64,000 nucleotides of DNA. Source: Phlebopus portentosus. Its lineage: Eukaryota > Basidiomycota > Agaricomycetes > Boletales > Boletinellaceae. Position numbers and translations under genes: made by a program. The notes below the pieces were generated by a model, which saw nothing but the letters and a program-made list of their open reading frames with translations, did no database searches and had not been told where the DNA came from. The stretch covers positions 620,001 through 684,000 of the forward strand of contig JAYXKI010000016.1 in the NCBI GenBank assembly GCA_037892935.1, given 5' to 3'. This document shows, one piece after another, positions 20,916 to 32,460 of the stretch; positions within the stretch are counted from its first letter, which is position 1; each line of letters starts with the position of its first letter.

Positions 20916-23016
20916 TCAGACGAGGTGCTTGATGGGTAGGGCAACAGGAGTGACATACGCTGGGAGAAACAGGTTCACTCGTTGGCTTTCCCTTTGCAAA
21001 AGTGACGTTGGGACAACATCCCATTCCGAGGCCGTGCCTGCAAATACTTGTGCCATATGGGATGATGACATCCACTTTCCGCTGACACTGATGAACGTGA
21101 CCGTAAGAATAATCGCTACCGAGAAGTCGCATATATACCTGTTTCCCACAACACAAGCCAAGATATAGCGCTCGGCGACCTTCCTTTTGTATTGACCTAC
21201 TTCTTCTTCCTTGGATGTTCTCTTCAGCCACAGTGTACTGATGCCGTTCTTATACTCTTCGCATTCGTAGTTTTCAGATAGTATAGAAGAGGAAACTGGG
21301 CAGTCTCGTCCCCGGCACATGATATGCGATGCTGGATGTAATCTGACCAGTCAGTGCGAAGAAATGGTCTTCCGGAAGAGATCGAGACTGTTGAATCCAA
21401 TGCATTCATGGTGGTAGAGAGTGGGTCCCCAGCGGCTGCAGGAAGTCCGATCACTTCACAAGTGGATTCCAGAACGTAGAACACAGAGTATCTTTGATCC
21501 TTCGCACTCCGCGGCGAATCCACAAATACTGTTACTCTCCAAATCTCGTCTTTCACAACTTCTTGGGCGTCGGTCACGATAGTGTTCCTTGCCCTTTCAG
21601 TATCGGACATGTTCAAGGAAATTGCAAACCAGAGACGAGTCATAAGGAACCTGTATGTAAAGCATTTGTAGAGCCATCTATTCTTAAATATGGATACATA
21701 CCTTAACGCCACCGTAAGTTGCTTATCATTGTCAGGACAGCCCCAGAGGTTGTCCGCTACAGGTACGAGGTCTCCGAAGAACTTTGAAAGAAAGGAAGCA
21801 GCATATACTGCCCGTCTCCCGGAAACTTCGCAGCGCAGATGCTTGAGGTATGGCCAAAAATTCGTCATAGACATATTGTATTTCAAGGATAATTGGGAGA
21901 ATCTCCGAGGCCCAAAGTTTCGGGCAATGATGAGAATGGCTGAAAGGTATACTGCGAGTAAAATGAAGTCAGTCAGACCAGAACAAGAGCACGATTACTT
22001 ATATCTCTGACCTGCATAACGAATAGTTCGAGAGACGAGAGCACATTTTCTCCGTTCAGAATCAGAGAGTCCACTAAGGATTACAGACCACGCGTTGACG
22101 CGTTTTCTTTCTGAGAGAGATGGCGGAATGCTTATTGCGTTTAGGGACCCGGGTGGCCGAAGAAGAGGAGCTGCGCTGAAGTCGAGATGTGCGAGATGCT
22201 CGAGTGAGACTTTTCGTAAGGGGCGCAGCTCGACTTCAGCTTGACCTGATCTGCTTTTCGGACGAGGTGCAAGCGGCCGAAAACGTTTCGAAGCGGATTT
22301 AGAAGCAGAGTGTTTTCGTTCGGCTTCTTGAGGGCTAAGAGCGCAATCAAAAACTTTTGCTTTCAGTACGGATCGGCCTTCAAGATGGGTGCTGCAAGAT
22401 GTATTTTCTGGCTCAGAAAGACTTTGAGCCAAAGGATCGCAAGTTGATTTCTTCGCGGCTAGTCCATTCGGGGGCACATTCTCGCTTCCTTTGCTAACAT
22501 GCCCTTTCTCCGATAACTTTCTCTTCTTTTGAGCGGCTGATTGAGCTGCCTTGGTAGAGTCGACAGTTGTCCTCTTCGTCGCGGCGGTCTTCTCTTTACT
22601 CTGCTTTGGTCTTGCCTGTTCTGAAGTTACCAGACCAGTTGTAGAAGAGACAGTAGACGGTTGTGTGCTTGACATCTGCTTATGCAAGTTCATGTCGCTG
22701 CTTTTAGCGGGAGAAGGAGTTGCAGGAATTGTCGAGGAAATATATGGGGTGATGGCTGTAATTCGAGAAATGGAGGTAGTAACTGCATGAGACCGGTAGG
22801 CGAGCTTGCTTTGTCTTGATCGGAGGTCTTAGTCGATACCAGAGACGCAGCCTCTCGAGCCTCAGTCCCCAATCCCCCATTCTGAGCAAGTTTTTGAAGC
22901 AGAGCAGCCTTCCCAAGCTTTGAGTAACCAGTAATGCTGAGTTCTTTGCATCGCGCCTTTAGCTGTGGCACGGTGAATCTTGTGTAATCTAGGCCGGTAG
23001 AATTTGGGTTGGCCAT
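20916..23016 (-). CDS. SAP-domain protein with F-box-like segment
   Basis: Starts at 23016 (ATG). Residues about 10-45 form a SAP motif, DYTRFTVPQLKARCKELSI then GYSKLGKAALLQKL, a helix-turn-helix that in other proteins binds AT-rich or scaffold DNA. A long Ser/Thr/Lys-rich linker follows (22693-22150). After it comes an F-box-like helical block, VNAWSVILSGLSDSERRKC, and a conserved C-terminal part with TRLWFAISL, RPFLRTDWSDYI, NGISTLWLKR and AERYILACVVGN. A clear 53-nt intron follows LTVALR, and another (GTATAT...ATCAG) lies before SGKWMSSSHMAQ. Two frame changes remain, near 22790 and near 21268. Each needs one extra base; the first could instead be a short 38-nt intron. The same domain pairing is, to my recollection, widespread in Agaricomycetes with unknown function. 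It might be a ubiquitin-ligase adaptor tethered to chromatin. Confidence 0.7.
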
Positions 23017-23263
23017 GGGTGGATATTAATACGGTACGTTAGCCGCATAGATCAGCAAGGTGAGGACGCAAGAAAAATTGAGATGCTGAACAGTATATGC
23101 TACGTGGTCATCGTGGCAGAAGGCAAGACGCGTTTGGTTGATCAACTTCAATCAACCTCAACCGCGTCGAGCCTTTTCCTTCTTTCGCCATCATCTGTAG
23201 TTCTAGTTCAACAAGGTCCATCCGTACACAACACATGTCCAGAGTTGAACGAATCTCCTGAAA

Positions 23264-24145
23264 ATGTACGTCCACATTATTGATAGGTATTGAGGCAATT
23301 TCATTCATGTGTTGCCCAGGCCGCCTAAAGGTTCAGGCAAACGAAAAACGGCAGCATCGTCCGCGACAAATACACCTGCCGATGCATCTGCTCCGCAAAC
23401 ACCTGTAGGTTTCTCTTTCTCATCAACGAGTATGCTTTCTAATATCCATGGACATCGTTTGGCGGATCGTTTTACAGACTCTCGCGGAATCTCTTTCCTA
23501 CCTTACATATCCGCGTCCATTCAAAAATCCTGCATACACGAAGAATGCTGCTCGGCGGACGCGAACGCTCAAGTCTGTCCTATCACAAGAGCGAGAACGT
23601 GAGCGTTTAGACCGAGAGCGTAGACGTGCAGAACGAGAGGCTGCATTAGCTGGTGCCTCTATCCCTGCGACTGCTGAGGGTGAGGAAAGAGGGGATGAGA
23701 ATCAGATGGATGTTGATAAACCGAGTGCTTCCGAAACGAAGCCTACGCTGAGCGTAGTGGAAGAAGAAGACATTCCAACTTGTGAGCATTTCTTGCCTTC
23801 ACGGGCTGGCGCAGTTAACGAAGAATACAGATACGTCCATAGAAGCTCCTCCTTCAATTCTTCCTCAAAAGCGCTATTGCGACATTACTGGGCTGGAGGT
23901 ATGATATCTTTGACCCTCAACCTTTTCCTTGTTAGACCTGACGCGTCCTATTTGATGAAGGCTCCTTATACCGACCCTGCGACCGGTCTAAGATATCACG
24001 ATAAAAGCATCTACGAGTTTATTAAGACCTTGGTGAACTCTTCCTGTTTTATTACGATGTAGCGACGGCTGATTCCTACTTCTAGAATGCTAGTACCGTG
24101 AAAGAATATTTAGCACTCCGAGGCGTAAATCCGATCGTCAAATAG
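23264..24145 (+). CDS. IES6: INO80 chromatin-remodelling complex subunit 6 (YL1 C-terminal domain)
   Basis: Subunit of the INO80 nucleosome remodeller, which with Arp5 engages the nucleosome. Six exons fit in phase: 23264-23265 (the AT of the start codon), 23320-23404, 23478-23781, 23831-23898, 23961-24032 and 24086-24145, giving 196 residues beginning MPPKGSGKRK. Landmarks are PFKNPAYTKN with the following RTRTLK, a charged coiled stretch RERERLDRERRRAER, then the YL1-C domain: SIEAPPSILPQKRYCDITGL, then APYTDPATGLRYHDKS. The closing helix ends EYLALRGVNPIVK. The first intron splits the ATG as AT|G; unspliced RNA also shows an ATG there, but it reads into a stop after nine codons. The gene is divergent from the SAP/F-box gene, with 247 bp between start codons. 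The length matches the family. Confidence 0.9.
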
Positions 24146-24296
24146 AGACCCCGATGATACGTATCATACGTACAGTTGGCTTCTCTGCGCTTGTGTCGTC
24201 CAAGCATGTATTCGTTTCTCCTCAGCAATTACTATTATGACCCAGCAAACATACAACAGCAATTTCGGTGTCACTGTAAATTTACATTCTCCGGGT

Positions 24297-25667
24297 TTAC
24301 TCAGCACATGTCGCCCACCAGACCTCTCCGTCGTCGGTGTTACTTCTTGCAACAAGATCCGTCTTCGGCTTCACGAAGATAATTGCTCCTTCATCCAACG
24401 TCAACTTCTCGCGATCCGGTCCCTGCTCCTCAAAATCGATCGTTCCCTTTGTAACTATCCCAATCGTTGGTCCTTCTGCATTTTCGAGGTACTCTTCTCC
24501 TTCCCCATTCAACTGCGTCCATAGCACAGTGAACTCCTCCAGAGGAGGGTCAAAAGCCGTTGTCCGGCCTTTCTTGGACCGCTTGTACGACGTAGGCCGG
24601 AGTGCCCAATGTTGTGGTTCACGTGCGGTGTAAGTCAGCGCTTCGACAAAGGTCTGCGTATTGCGCGTCTCGCAGGAACGAACGCTGCATTGAGGACGTT
24701 ATCCGATACAGCCATACACTCAATGATGTCGCCCTCGAGGTACGCGTGTGCCTCATCTGCGCCGATATAAACGGCTTCCCCGCGGTTCAATGTGATGAGG
24801 TTCATAAAGAACGGTGCTGCTAGCACTCCAACGTCATGCGGGTACTGCTTATTTAATGTCTGTACGAGATCCGCTGCGAGCGCGTTGTCCCCCGTGGCTG
24901 ACGCGCCTTGTCGTTCGATCCGAGCTATCAGCTTTGATACTGCACTTGACACGAACTCCGGGCTTTCCAACAGGAGCTTCGTGAAGATGACTTTCAGCGA
25001 CTCCTTGCTTTGCTCTCGAACGAACTTCTCTATCGCTTCGTCATGACATATCACTTCGCTGAGTTCCGGAACACTCAGCAGGTCTTTCGCTATGAGCTTC
25101 GGGTCTCGGAAGCCGATGAAACCTTTGAATCCATCTGCAAGCGCGACAGCAATCTCTGGCTTATGGTTGCAATCTACGAACTGTCCGGAATCTTCATTGT
25201 GTAGTTTCTCTCCCAGTTTCTTGTCCGGATGAGCCTGTAGAGGAAGCGCTTTACTTATGGAAAGTATCTTGAAGAGGAAGGGAACGTCCGTGGTATGCGA
25301 GAATTTGGCATCTCCGACGAAATGTTTTTGGTCAAACGAAGGTCCGGTGAGACGTGCGCCAAGAAACGACCGAGGAGACGACATTATGAGACCATGCAGT
25401 GAGATTTGAGCATTGTCCCAAAGCACAGATGGTCCTTTCTTGTGTGTTCCCATCCATATCTAGTACCAAAAAAAAACTCAATTCCTTAGAATGGAGTATT
25501 GGATACAGCTGGATACTCACCTCCGCATAATTCCTTGAATCACTGACTTCAAAGTCCTGCCCCGCAGCAGCATGTGCAAACTTCGCAACTAAAGATGAAC
25601 TACCAGGCTTTCCCCAGTCATATTCCTGGATTGATCCTTTGAGACGGAAGATATTCGAGGTAGTCAT
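24297..25667 (-). CDS. Mannose-6-phosphate isomerase, type I
   Basis: Interconverts fructose-6-phosphate and mannose-6-phosphate, feeding GDP-mannose for glycoproteins, GPI anchors and cell-wall mannan. Cytosolic zinc enzyme. Exon 1 is 25667-25521 (MTTSNIFRLKGSIQEYDWG); a 61-nt intron follows and exon 2 begins at 25459. The zinc ligands of the family are visible: Gln and His in ALPLQAHPDKKLGEKLH, Glu in NHKPEIAVAL, and His in DEAHAYLEGDIIECMA. The cupin-like C terminus ends GAIIFVKPKTDLVARS, then VWWATCAE. Near 24676 the frame changes between SDNVLNAAFVP and the downstream TFVEALTYTA, both of which look conserved. One missing base would explain it. A 44-nt GT-AG intron (GTCCTC...ACGCAG) would also restore frame but would delete the conserved VLNAAFVP. 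I favour a sequence deletion. Confidence 0.9.
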
Positions 25668-26276
25668 GGCTTGTTATCCGTTTGTGGCACTCCAAGCCGG
25701 GCTTGAAGAGGTTTATACTGGTCCTGAGTGGATGAAGTGGGTGCTGACATCATTCTTGACGAAGCATTATTAATTTAGATGCGATCGTGTGGGGGCCCTC
25801 CCTTCCGGGTACCCAAGCATGTAGTTCATATTACTAGTATTATAAGTGATAACATTGTTTTTCAGCTTCATAATATATTTCGTGGCAGCTTCATCCAGAG
25901 GTATCGAGCAGCCAGACCTGTTGATATCGATCATCTTTGGTCTCCATGGTTTCCATATATGGAAACTCTGACGATCGTGACGATCCCATGATCCCATCCT
26001 CAGTTTGAGTTTAATTTCAAGTTGGTCAAGGTGCAAAGTACCAGATAGTGATACTTATGAGTTTACTTTTCCGTGTGTGAATAATATTTTGCGGTCAGTC
26101 TGCACTTCTTCTGCCGATCGTAACGACTACGTATCTCGTAGTATCGCCGAATCTGTCGTATTGACAACTTTATGACAAGGTGCTTGATTTATGGTCGAGG
26201 CTGGTAGTCAAGCATTAATATAATACGCTAAGCCATGATTCTCATAGAATAAAATCAACGGAAAGCCATACGCTCA
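25668..26276. other. Intergenic, no recognisable gene
   Basis: AT-rich spacer between the isomerase and the glutathione transferase gene. Nothing beyond short random frames was seen. It should contain the promoter of the isomerase and the 3' end of the transferase. Confidence 0.5.
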
Positions 26277-27091
26277 TCACCTAATGAGGTCGGCGCAGGC
26301 CTTCACAAGTTTCACCCATCTTCCGCCAGCCGATGGTCCCAGTTCCTTCTCGAATTCTTCGTCGCCGATAGAAAGCCTCATCGAGGTGAGCCCAGCAAGC
26401 AGATGGATATCAAAGTAGCGTAGATTATCTCCCGAGAAGAAAATATCTCCTTCTGCCCATGCTGCGAGTTTGTCGAGTTCTTCGCGCAACTTGCTCCATG
26501 CTTCTTCCCTCTCCCTGCCCTTCAGATTTGTTTCCGCAAGCGTCTTGCCGGGTGGCGCGTATTTTTCAAAGAGAGGCCGGGCGCGTTCTGTTTGCTTCTG
26601 CGTCATCTGGAATGTGGCCAACGGAGAGGGGAACGGATGAATTATTCTGTCGAAGTAGCTGTCTGCGAGAGCCTGGAATCCGCGTGACTCGGGAGGGAAG
26701 AGTGTCCGTTCTGGATCGGTTGATGGATATGTTGTTTCGAGGTAATCGATAATCTTACGTGAGTCGGTCAAGCGGATGGGAGCCTCGGAGTTCGTAAGGT
26801 CGACGAGAGCTGGGAAGGTGTAGCGTAGTGAACCGTCCGCGCGCGTTTCGAAAGGCGGGATGCCGGCGGCGATGCACGTCGCTGCGATATCTGGAATCTC
26901 AGACCATACTGTCTCATAAGGCAGGTTCTTGTAGTTGAGTACAAGTCTTTGTAATGTCAGTATCAGTCGAAGAACAAACAATATTGCCCCAGTGCAAACG
27001 GAACCCACCTCACGCGCCATGTATTATTGGACGTTGGAAGACCAGGGACAAGAGTCCTGATGTCGTAGAAAATGAGCTTGGTGTGTGCCAT
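26277..27091 (-). CDS. Glutathione S-transferase-like protein
   Basis: Predicted cytosolic glutathione transferase, a detoxification or redox enzyme. Two exons, 27091-27009 and 26946-26277, are joined across a 62-nt intron and give 250 residues. The thioredoxin-like N-terminal domain starts MAHTKLIFYDIRT and includes the helix-1 region NNTWRVRLVLNYKNLPYETV. The family's cis-proline and SNAIL-like region is at FPALVDL and RLTDSRKIIDYLE. The all-helical C-terminal domain follows, with DRIIHPF and FFSGDNLRYFDIHLLAGL. It resembles the basidiomycete GSTs related to bacterial etherases or Ure2p more than the classic theta or mu classes. The catalytic Ser, Cys or Tyr cannot be assigned confidently from sequence alone (Ser23 or Asn24 are candidates). 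Substrate unknown. Confidence 0.8.
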
Positions 27092-27983
27092 GACTTCTTT
27101 CACGAACGTAGATAACCGTGTTCTGGTGCGGTACAGCCCAGCCTGACAGACCGAGCTATTATACCAACCAGGACAGTGTGAATTTCACCTAGCGTTTGAA
27201 TGTTCATCTCCTTCACGACCACACTGTCTGACACAATAGCGCTTCTTTTTCCGCGTTAGTCTGATACGATGGATGACTGAAGTCCATTTCGGCCCGCATC
27301 CCCTTCTTAATTAGTCATCGTCACCCCTTTCTGCTAAAAAAAGAATGCATCTCTCAGCATGGTGTTCAGATCTTAATAATCCCCGTACTTGTTTCATAGA
27401 ACACTTCATATGAGCGACCTTCTGTGTCGCAGAGGGTGGTCCGGAGGTCATACTTGGGAATTATTCTTGCATCTAGAATTCACACGGACACTTGTCAGCT
27501 AAAGATCGTAGCGTAAATATGCGTACGTACGCTAGACCAATGTTGGCTTGCTTTCTTTAAACAGCAGATGGAGTGGGGCTGAACTTGATACCAGTCCTTT
27601 GAATTGTGGCCAACCCGATGGAACTGCAAGAATGGAAATTCGGTATTCCAGGAAAGAACCACGTGCCAAATCTCTGAAAAAAAAAAGAGAAAGCAACCCG
27701 CACCTCAGATTATAACTTGTAGCAAGATGTGGTCGATTGAGCTTCCTCGTAATCTATACGCCAAAACCCGAATTCGGCCTACTTTGCATCCGTCACCATT
27801 GCTTACGAATTCAATTAGCAATTACTTTGCATCCATCCCCATTGCTTATGAATTCAATTAGCAATTACTTTGCTTCTCTCTCTTGCCTTCCAAAACGCAA
27901 TCCATGCCTCCATGCCACTCCCTCCTTTACAAGCATCCCTTTTCACGAATGGTACGACTTTCCGCATCAACGGCTGACTAGTT
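27092..27983. other. Intergenic region with a 43-bp tandem repeat
   Basis: No coding signal apart from short frames. It holds the promoter of the glutathione transferase and, near 27781-27873, a direct repeat listed separately. Confidence 0.5.
27781..27873. repeat. Two-copy 43-bp direct tandem repeat
   Basis: Copies at 27781-27823 and 27824-27866 differ at three positions, with a further 7-base partial copy (ACTTTGC). Each contains GAATTCAATTAGCAATT. It lies about 110 bp upstream of the repeat-protein gene, so it could be promoter or 5' leader sequence. Confidence 0.85.
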
Positions 27984-28725
27984 GTGATGTGCAAGTGGAA
28001 TCCCAACACTAAGGAACCGGAGTCATCGCGATGGTGCACGCACGGGCATACAGAGCATGAAGAGCTGTACAATCCTAATGCGCGTAGTCGTCCGCCTGTA
28101 GTATGGTGCAATGCCTGCTGGACCGTCTGTGCGTACCAGTCGTCCAAGGAAGTCCGTAAAGGTACGGTCCTTTTTTTGTCTAGGTTATGGATGTCTCGGA
28201 TGCTGAATCTGTGACGAAGGTCTCCTTGCGACCATCTCTGACTCCTTCAATGGCACGACCCGTGCTCCTCCATATATTGAAAAATTCAATGAGCCCAAGA
28301 GAGATGGAAGACGATATTCAGAAAAGGGAGCTAGACGGCATCCGTCCGCACCCAAAACAAGAACCGTATCAATTCCGCCGACACATGTGTCAGCGATGCC
28401 GGCTGTGCAGGAAAGAATCAGCGGCAGAAGAATGCCTCAAACAGTGGGAGTCCCGAATGCATTGTCAGAGTTCTCGGGAGCTACCGTATCGATTCCGCCA
28501 GCCCACTTACCTGCAATGCCGCCTGTGCAGGAAAGGGTTAGTGGCAAGAGGATGCCTCAAACAATACCGGTACCGGATGAGCTATCAGAGTTCCCTGGCC
28601 CTGGAGTGACTCCAATGGATGAAATATCGGAGGCAGATGCTGGGTACCCGATACATGGACCTTTACAAACACATAATTTAGCAAGGTACGCTGAATTTGA
28701 TGAAGGAACGGAAGGGTTGAGGTAG
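27984..28725 (+). CDS. Unrecognised protein with a 40-residue tandem repeat
   Basis: I do not recognise the family. Two exons, 27984-28161 and 28220-28725, join across a 58-nt intron (GTACGG...ACGAAG) and give about 227 residues. The N-terminal exon is rich in Cys, His and Trp: RWCTHGHTEH and VVWCNACWTVCAY look like a small zinc-binding or disulfide-rich module. After a basic stretch (EPKRDGRRYSEKGARR) come two consecutive 40-residue repeats (28363-28482 and 28483-28602). They share TVSIPP, AMP, VQER, SG-x-RMPQT, VP and LSEF. The C terminus is acidic. The open frame across the repeat and the in-phase intron support a real gene, but the start is uncertain; an upstream exon is possible. No membrane segment or signal peptide is evident. 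Confidence 0.55.
28363..28602 (+). repeat. 120-bp coding tandem repeat, two copies
   Basis: Two adjacent 120-bp units (28363-28482 and 28483-28602) keep the same frame and encode the 40-residue repeats of the surrounding gene. The units have diverged at third and some first codon positions, so the duplication is not recent. Confidence 0.8.
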
Positions 28726-28983
28726 TATACGTGGACAAACTGTTGTAGTGCTTTCTTTCTTGCGAAGCAACCCGAGGTACTGGTGTATTCACGATTTAAT
28801 CAACCGACGTTCTATATTGTAGTTTGCACTGAGGTATCATCCTCCTCCACGTATGATGCTGCTGCGTCATGCAGGTTACGAGTACAAGAAAAAGTTATGA
28901 TAACTGTGCACAAACACAACAATTTGTCAGCAAACCGTAGAATATGGTTCGACTGCTGAACTCCTTACGCTTCTATCTACTAG

Positions 28984-30304
28984 CTACGAGCCACCTAACA
29001 CGCCTCTGCTCGCAGTCAACTCCGCTCCTAATTTGTATCCCAACACCTATAGGCACCGAACAATGGAGTTGAGTAAAGTTACGAAGACCGCGGGTCCGAT
29101 GATCTTACCTTATCCCAATCTAATTTTTGTCTTGTCAGCGGTAACGCGCGGCGCAAACCTTTGAACGTCTTATCCGCCATCTCCTGATACGCGACATTCA
29201 AGGTAGCCTGGTACTTCCCCTCCTCATGCTCGATCAACGCGAGAATCTTGTCCGCGGCTTGATTTGATGGAGAAGATGCAGAGATAGTGGGTGGGAGATC
29301 GAAAGAAATGTTATGTGTCGTCGAAAGTTGGACCTTCGGAAGATAGAGCTTACTACAGATACTCGGGATGCGAATAGGAATAAAACATACATTACCCTGT
29401 TCGTAATAGTGGACATTGACTAAGATTTTCCCTTCGACTTTTCGAGATTCTAAGTCTAGTCTATATTCAGACCTCCATCGACCAGACCTATACTGCACAG
29501 TCAAAAGGGTTTGATATTTACGCAGAACCACGGCGTACCAAAAGTTCTGAGGATTGTATCTGTTCGCCACGATCTGCACAATGAATTTTGAGGAAGAATC
29601 TGGGTTCGAGAAGACACTCGTGACGCCTTCGACAAAATGGTTTGCGAGATAGTTAGTAGTTGCGTTTTCTAGGGCAGAGCTGGACGTAGTAAAGCGTAAT
29701 CAATCCGTGCACACAGAAGAGAATAGGCGCACTTCTATTGCACTCACCGAAATGCTTCTGATTCTTCATCAGCTGCATACGGTTGCGGTTCAGATGCTTC
29801 CTAATATCTTTCGACTCAGGACTCTCTTCTGTTTCTTTGCACACAAGTGTTTGGAGTGCCTACCAAGCGTAAGTGATCGAAAATGAACGTCGTCTTTGAA
29901 CGGGGGTCTAAGAAGCGAAATTCTCCTTCGGGGGCATCTTTCACTCGTCCAGCCTCGCTGATGATTACCTGAACAAGTGCCCGCAACATTCAGCATTTTG
30001 AAAATGCGCGAACATAGTAATTGAGTTCAATAAACGCACTTGGTAGTCGCACCCAGGCACATCGGCAGTAATGAACTGCTCAAGGTTGTATTGCTCGAGC
30101 GAAGGTAGTATCCCTGCTTGTAGCGCTTCGTCATCTGCGATGATATCCCGCACGTCTGTAGAACAGTAAACGCACATCGATGAGGGCGTCTCAGAACCGC
30201 AGCAAAGCTCAGAGTGGCGCACCGTTGAGGACATCGTTGATCTCGCCTGGAGGCGATTGAAGGAGAAATTTCGACGCGGCTTGAATGCGCTCTTGCTGGT
30301 CCAT
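28984..30304 (-). CDS. CAP1: F-actin-capping protein subunit alpha
   Basis: Alpha half of the heterodimer that caps actin filament barbed ends and limits polymerisation at cortical patches. Eight exons fit in phase: 30304-30223, 30155-30040, 29968-29864, 29800-29748, 29679-29539, 29487-29391, 29333-29109 and 29046-28984, giving 293 residues. The start is MDQQERIQAASKFLLQSPPG. Family landmarks are SKTTFIFDHLRLEAS, IVQIVANRYNPQNFWSGRWR, GKILVNVHYYEQGNVQL, DKTFKGLRRALPLTRQKLDW, and the C-terminal actin-binding tentacle DKVLGYKLGAELTASRG. Length is normal for the family (about 270-290). The start is 171 bp from the divergent Dabb-domain gene, so a shared promoter is likely. No defect seen. Confidence 0.95.
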
Positions 30305-30475
30305 GGTTGAGTAGTCGTCGTTAATTGTGTTGCTCAAAGTCGCAAAGCAACCAACGGTCTAGGGCACAGATTCGGCGTCGCCAGCATTGCCATATGAAGT
30401 AGCTGCAGATCGACACGCATACAGTCAGCAACGGCGGCTTCACATGGTTTGTGAGCGGCTCTCAAGACTACCAGC

Positions 30476-30935
30476 ATGGCAATATACCACATAGGTAAAT
30501 CCGTAGGAGAGAGAAGACAGAGAAACTAATGATGATTTCAGTGTTGATCAAGTTCACCCAAACGGCAACGGCTGCACAGAAGCAGACCTGGAAAGACGGC
30601 ATTACCGCCCTCAAAACATCCATCCCTCAGATCCAGGAACTGCTCAGTGGAAGTAAGCTTCCGCATGTCAGAGACGGAGGATGGGACGACGGTGGGAGAC
30701 CCTGCTGGTACATTTTATTCTCAGACTGATCTTCAATGTCGAACACAGGCGTAATAATGAAATTCAAAGACGAAGAGGATCTGAAAGCATATGTAGAGGC
30801 TACACCTCACCGAGCATATCAGGCCGCAACCGCCGAACAGACCGCAGGTAATTCATTGATTTACACAATGAAATAACGACAGAAAGTTCTAATACATATG
30901 AGGTAGACAAACTGATCTTCGATCTCAAAGTTTGA
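30476..30935 (+). CDS. Stress-responsive A/B-barrel (Dabb) domain protein
   Basis: Small dimeric alpha/beta-barrel protein of the Dabb family, which includes stress-induced plant proteins and fungal cyclases or monooxygenase-like proteins. Four exons fit in phase: 30476-30494, 30542-30691, 30749-30847 and 30907-30935, giving 98 residues. The sequence starts MAIYHIVLIKF, the typical first strand with a His. It continues through the helix around LKTSIPQIQELLSGSKLP and the second strand VIMKFKDEEDLKAYVE, to TPHRAYQAATA and a final strand KLIFDLKV. Length is normal. The reaction, if any, is unknown. It is divergent from the capping-protein gene and convergent with the dienelactone hydrolase gene, whose stop codon is 84 bp away. 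Confidence 0.85.
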
Positions 30936-31019
30936 TCAAGTAGTAAACATGATATGTAAGAAGGAATTTGGCTTAAGCTCAAGACAAACAATAGGACAGC
31001 ACAGATTTTTGCAGGAAGC

Positions 31020-32216
31020 TCAAAGTGTCTTCTTGAACCAGCTAAGACTCGCTTCAAACGCCTTTTCAAAACCTTCCTTGGATTCAGGAATATCGAGGTT
31101 CGGACGTACAGCGAATCCGTGGACGGTCCCTAGAATGAGAACAAACAGTGTCAACAAGCGAGGCCAGAATATCAAACCTTGCGCAAATGAGCTTCACCTT
31201 TATAATCCCAAAACTCGTGTTCAATGTTCTTTTGAGAAGTCAAAATCGCCTCCGTTTCATTGCGCAGCTTTGGCGTGAAAGAGAAATCCTCTGGGGAGAA
31301 AATGGTAGAGCCGTGAGTCCGCGAAAAGACACAGAAAATGGCTTCTCCCTTCACCTTCAGCACATTGCCATGAAGTCGGGACCTTGAATTGTGCGATCTG
31401 CTTAGTACTGAAGCCCCCAGGATGACAGATAACAGCTGAATTTATCAAGTCCGTACTCGCCAGACCAATCGCCGTCGTGCCTGGACGGAACAAGGCGCAT
31501 TGGTAATGGGGAATAGTTGATTTCGTCTCTATGCATACCTCCAAAGCAATACCTAGTGGAGTCACCATTGGTAAGTTCAGTAGTTGATGAATATGATGCC
31601 GTATTTACTCACCCGACCGTGCCAATTCTCGTGTAACCCCTCTCCTCTCGGAGTTTCTTGATAAACTAGGGTAAAACAATAAAAGAATGAACTTTCCACG
31701 CGATATTGAAGAAGATGTCTAGAAATACGAACTGTCTGAATTCGCTGGCCCGCCACGGACGGCCGAGAATGAATCAGACGCGGGATACGCTTGATCAAGA
31801 GCCAGATGAACGTGAGCTTTGTCAAGAGCGACAGTTTCTCGCCCGGCCTTTGTGGTAATTTACCGTCCAATTCTGACGCTTCCATAATAGGCCAACCTTT
31901 GCGTAAAATCGTGATTCCGATTAGATTGCTCGTACAAGAGCTTATGCCAGCTTACCGCCGAACTGATCAGGAACCCAGACGTCGTAGCCTAAACTGTCGG
32001 CGAAACGATCAGCCATGATCTTGCTGTTCACCAACGGCAATCCGAAAATATCTGTCAGGAGCACGATAGCTTTCTTTTGCTCTCCGCGGCAGACTCTGAT
32101 TCGGCTGTTGCTGCCTGTGACCCAGCGACGAAGTACGCGCCATCACGCATCTCGCCCTTTGGCGTGCCGGGCAGGACATACCCGCCTTTGCAGTGCTCAC
32201 AGTGCTTGTAGCTCAT
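31020..32216 (-). CDS. Dienelactone hydrolase family protein
   Basis: Alpha/beta-hydrolase related to carboxymethylenebutenolidase, acting on lactones or other small esters. It starts at 32216 with MSYKHCEHCKGGYVLPG. Exons then encode AIVLLTDIFGLPLVNSK and GYDVWVPDQFGG, then WPIMEASELDG, then KKLREERGYTRIGTVG. A junction in the nucleophile elbow G-Y-C-F-G-G gives the catalytic Cys. LINSAVICHPGG, VPTSWQCAEED and FWDYKG follow, and the catalytic His is in GTVHGFAVRPN. The protein ends SWFKKTL. All introns are short GT-AG. Near 32071-32085 the frame changes in an AAAA run just before AIVLLT. One extra A would give ESKKKAIVLL, which fits the family; a 50-nt intron with a weak GTCGCT donor is the alternative. 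The gene diverges from the amidohydrolase pseudogene. Confidence 0.85.
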
Positions 32217-32460
32217 CTCAAAGTTTGCGATGCGTACGTACGTACGGGAGCTATGAGAGCCTTTTATCATCTCAAGTTTCGGATGCGGATGCGCTTGGAA
32301 TCCTAATTACAAAAATAGATCATGCATGCGATGCGCGCGCTGAAGTCACATGCGGTGGGATGGGATACTGTATTGTATAGATCAATTATTTATTCACGAG
32401 AGAGAGCCGTGACTTTTCTCAGCCAATCACCGAATCAGTTTCCTCCTACTTTCCATCATA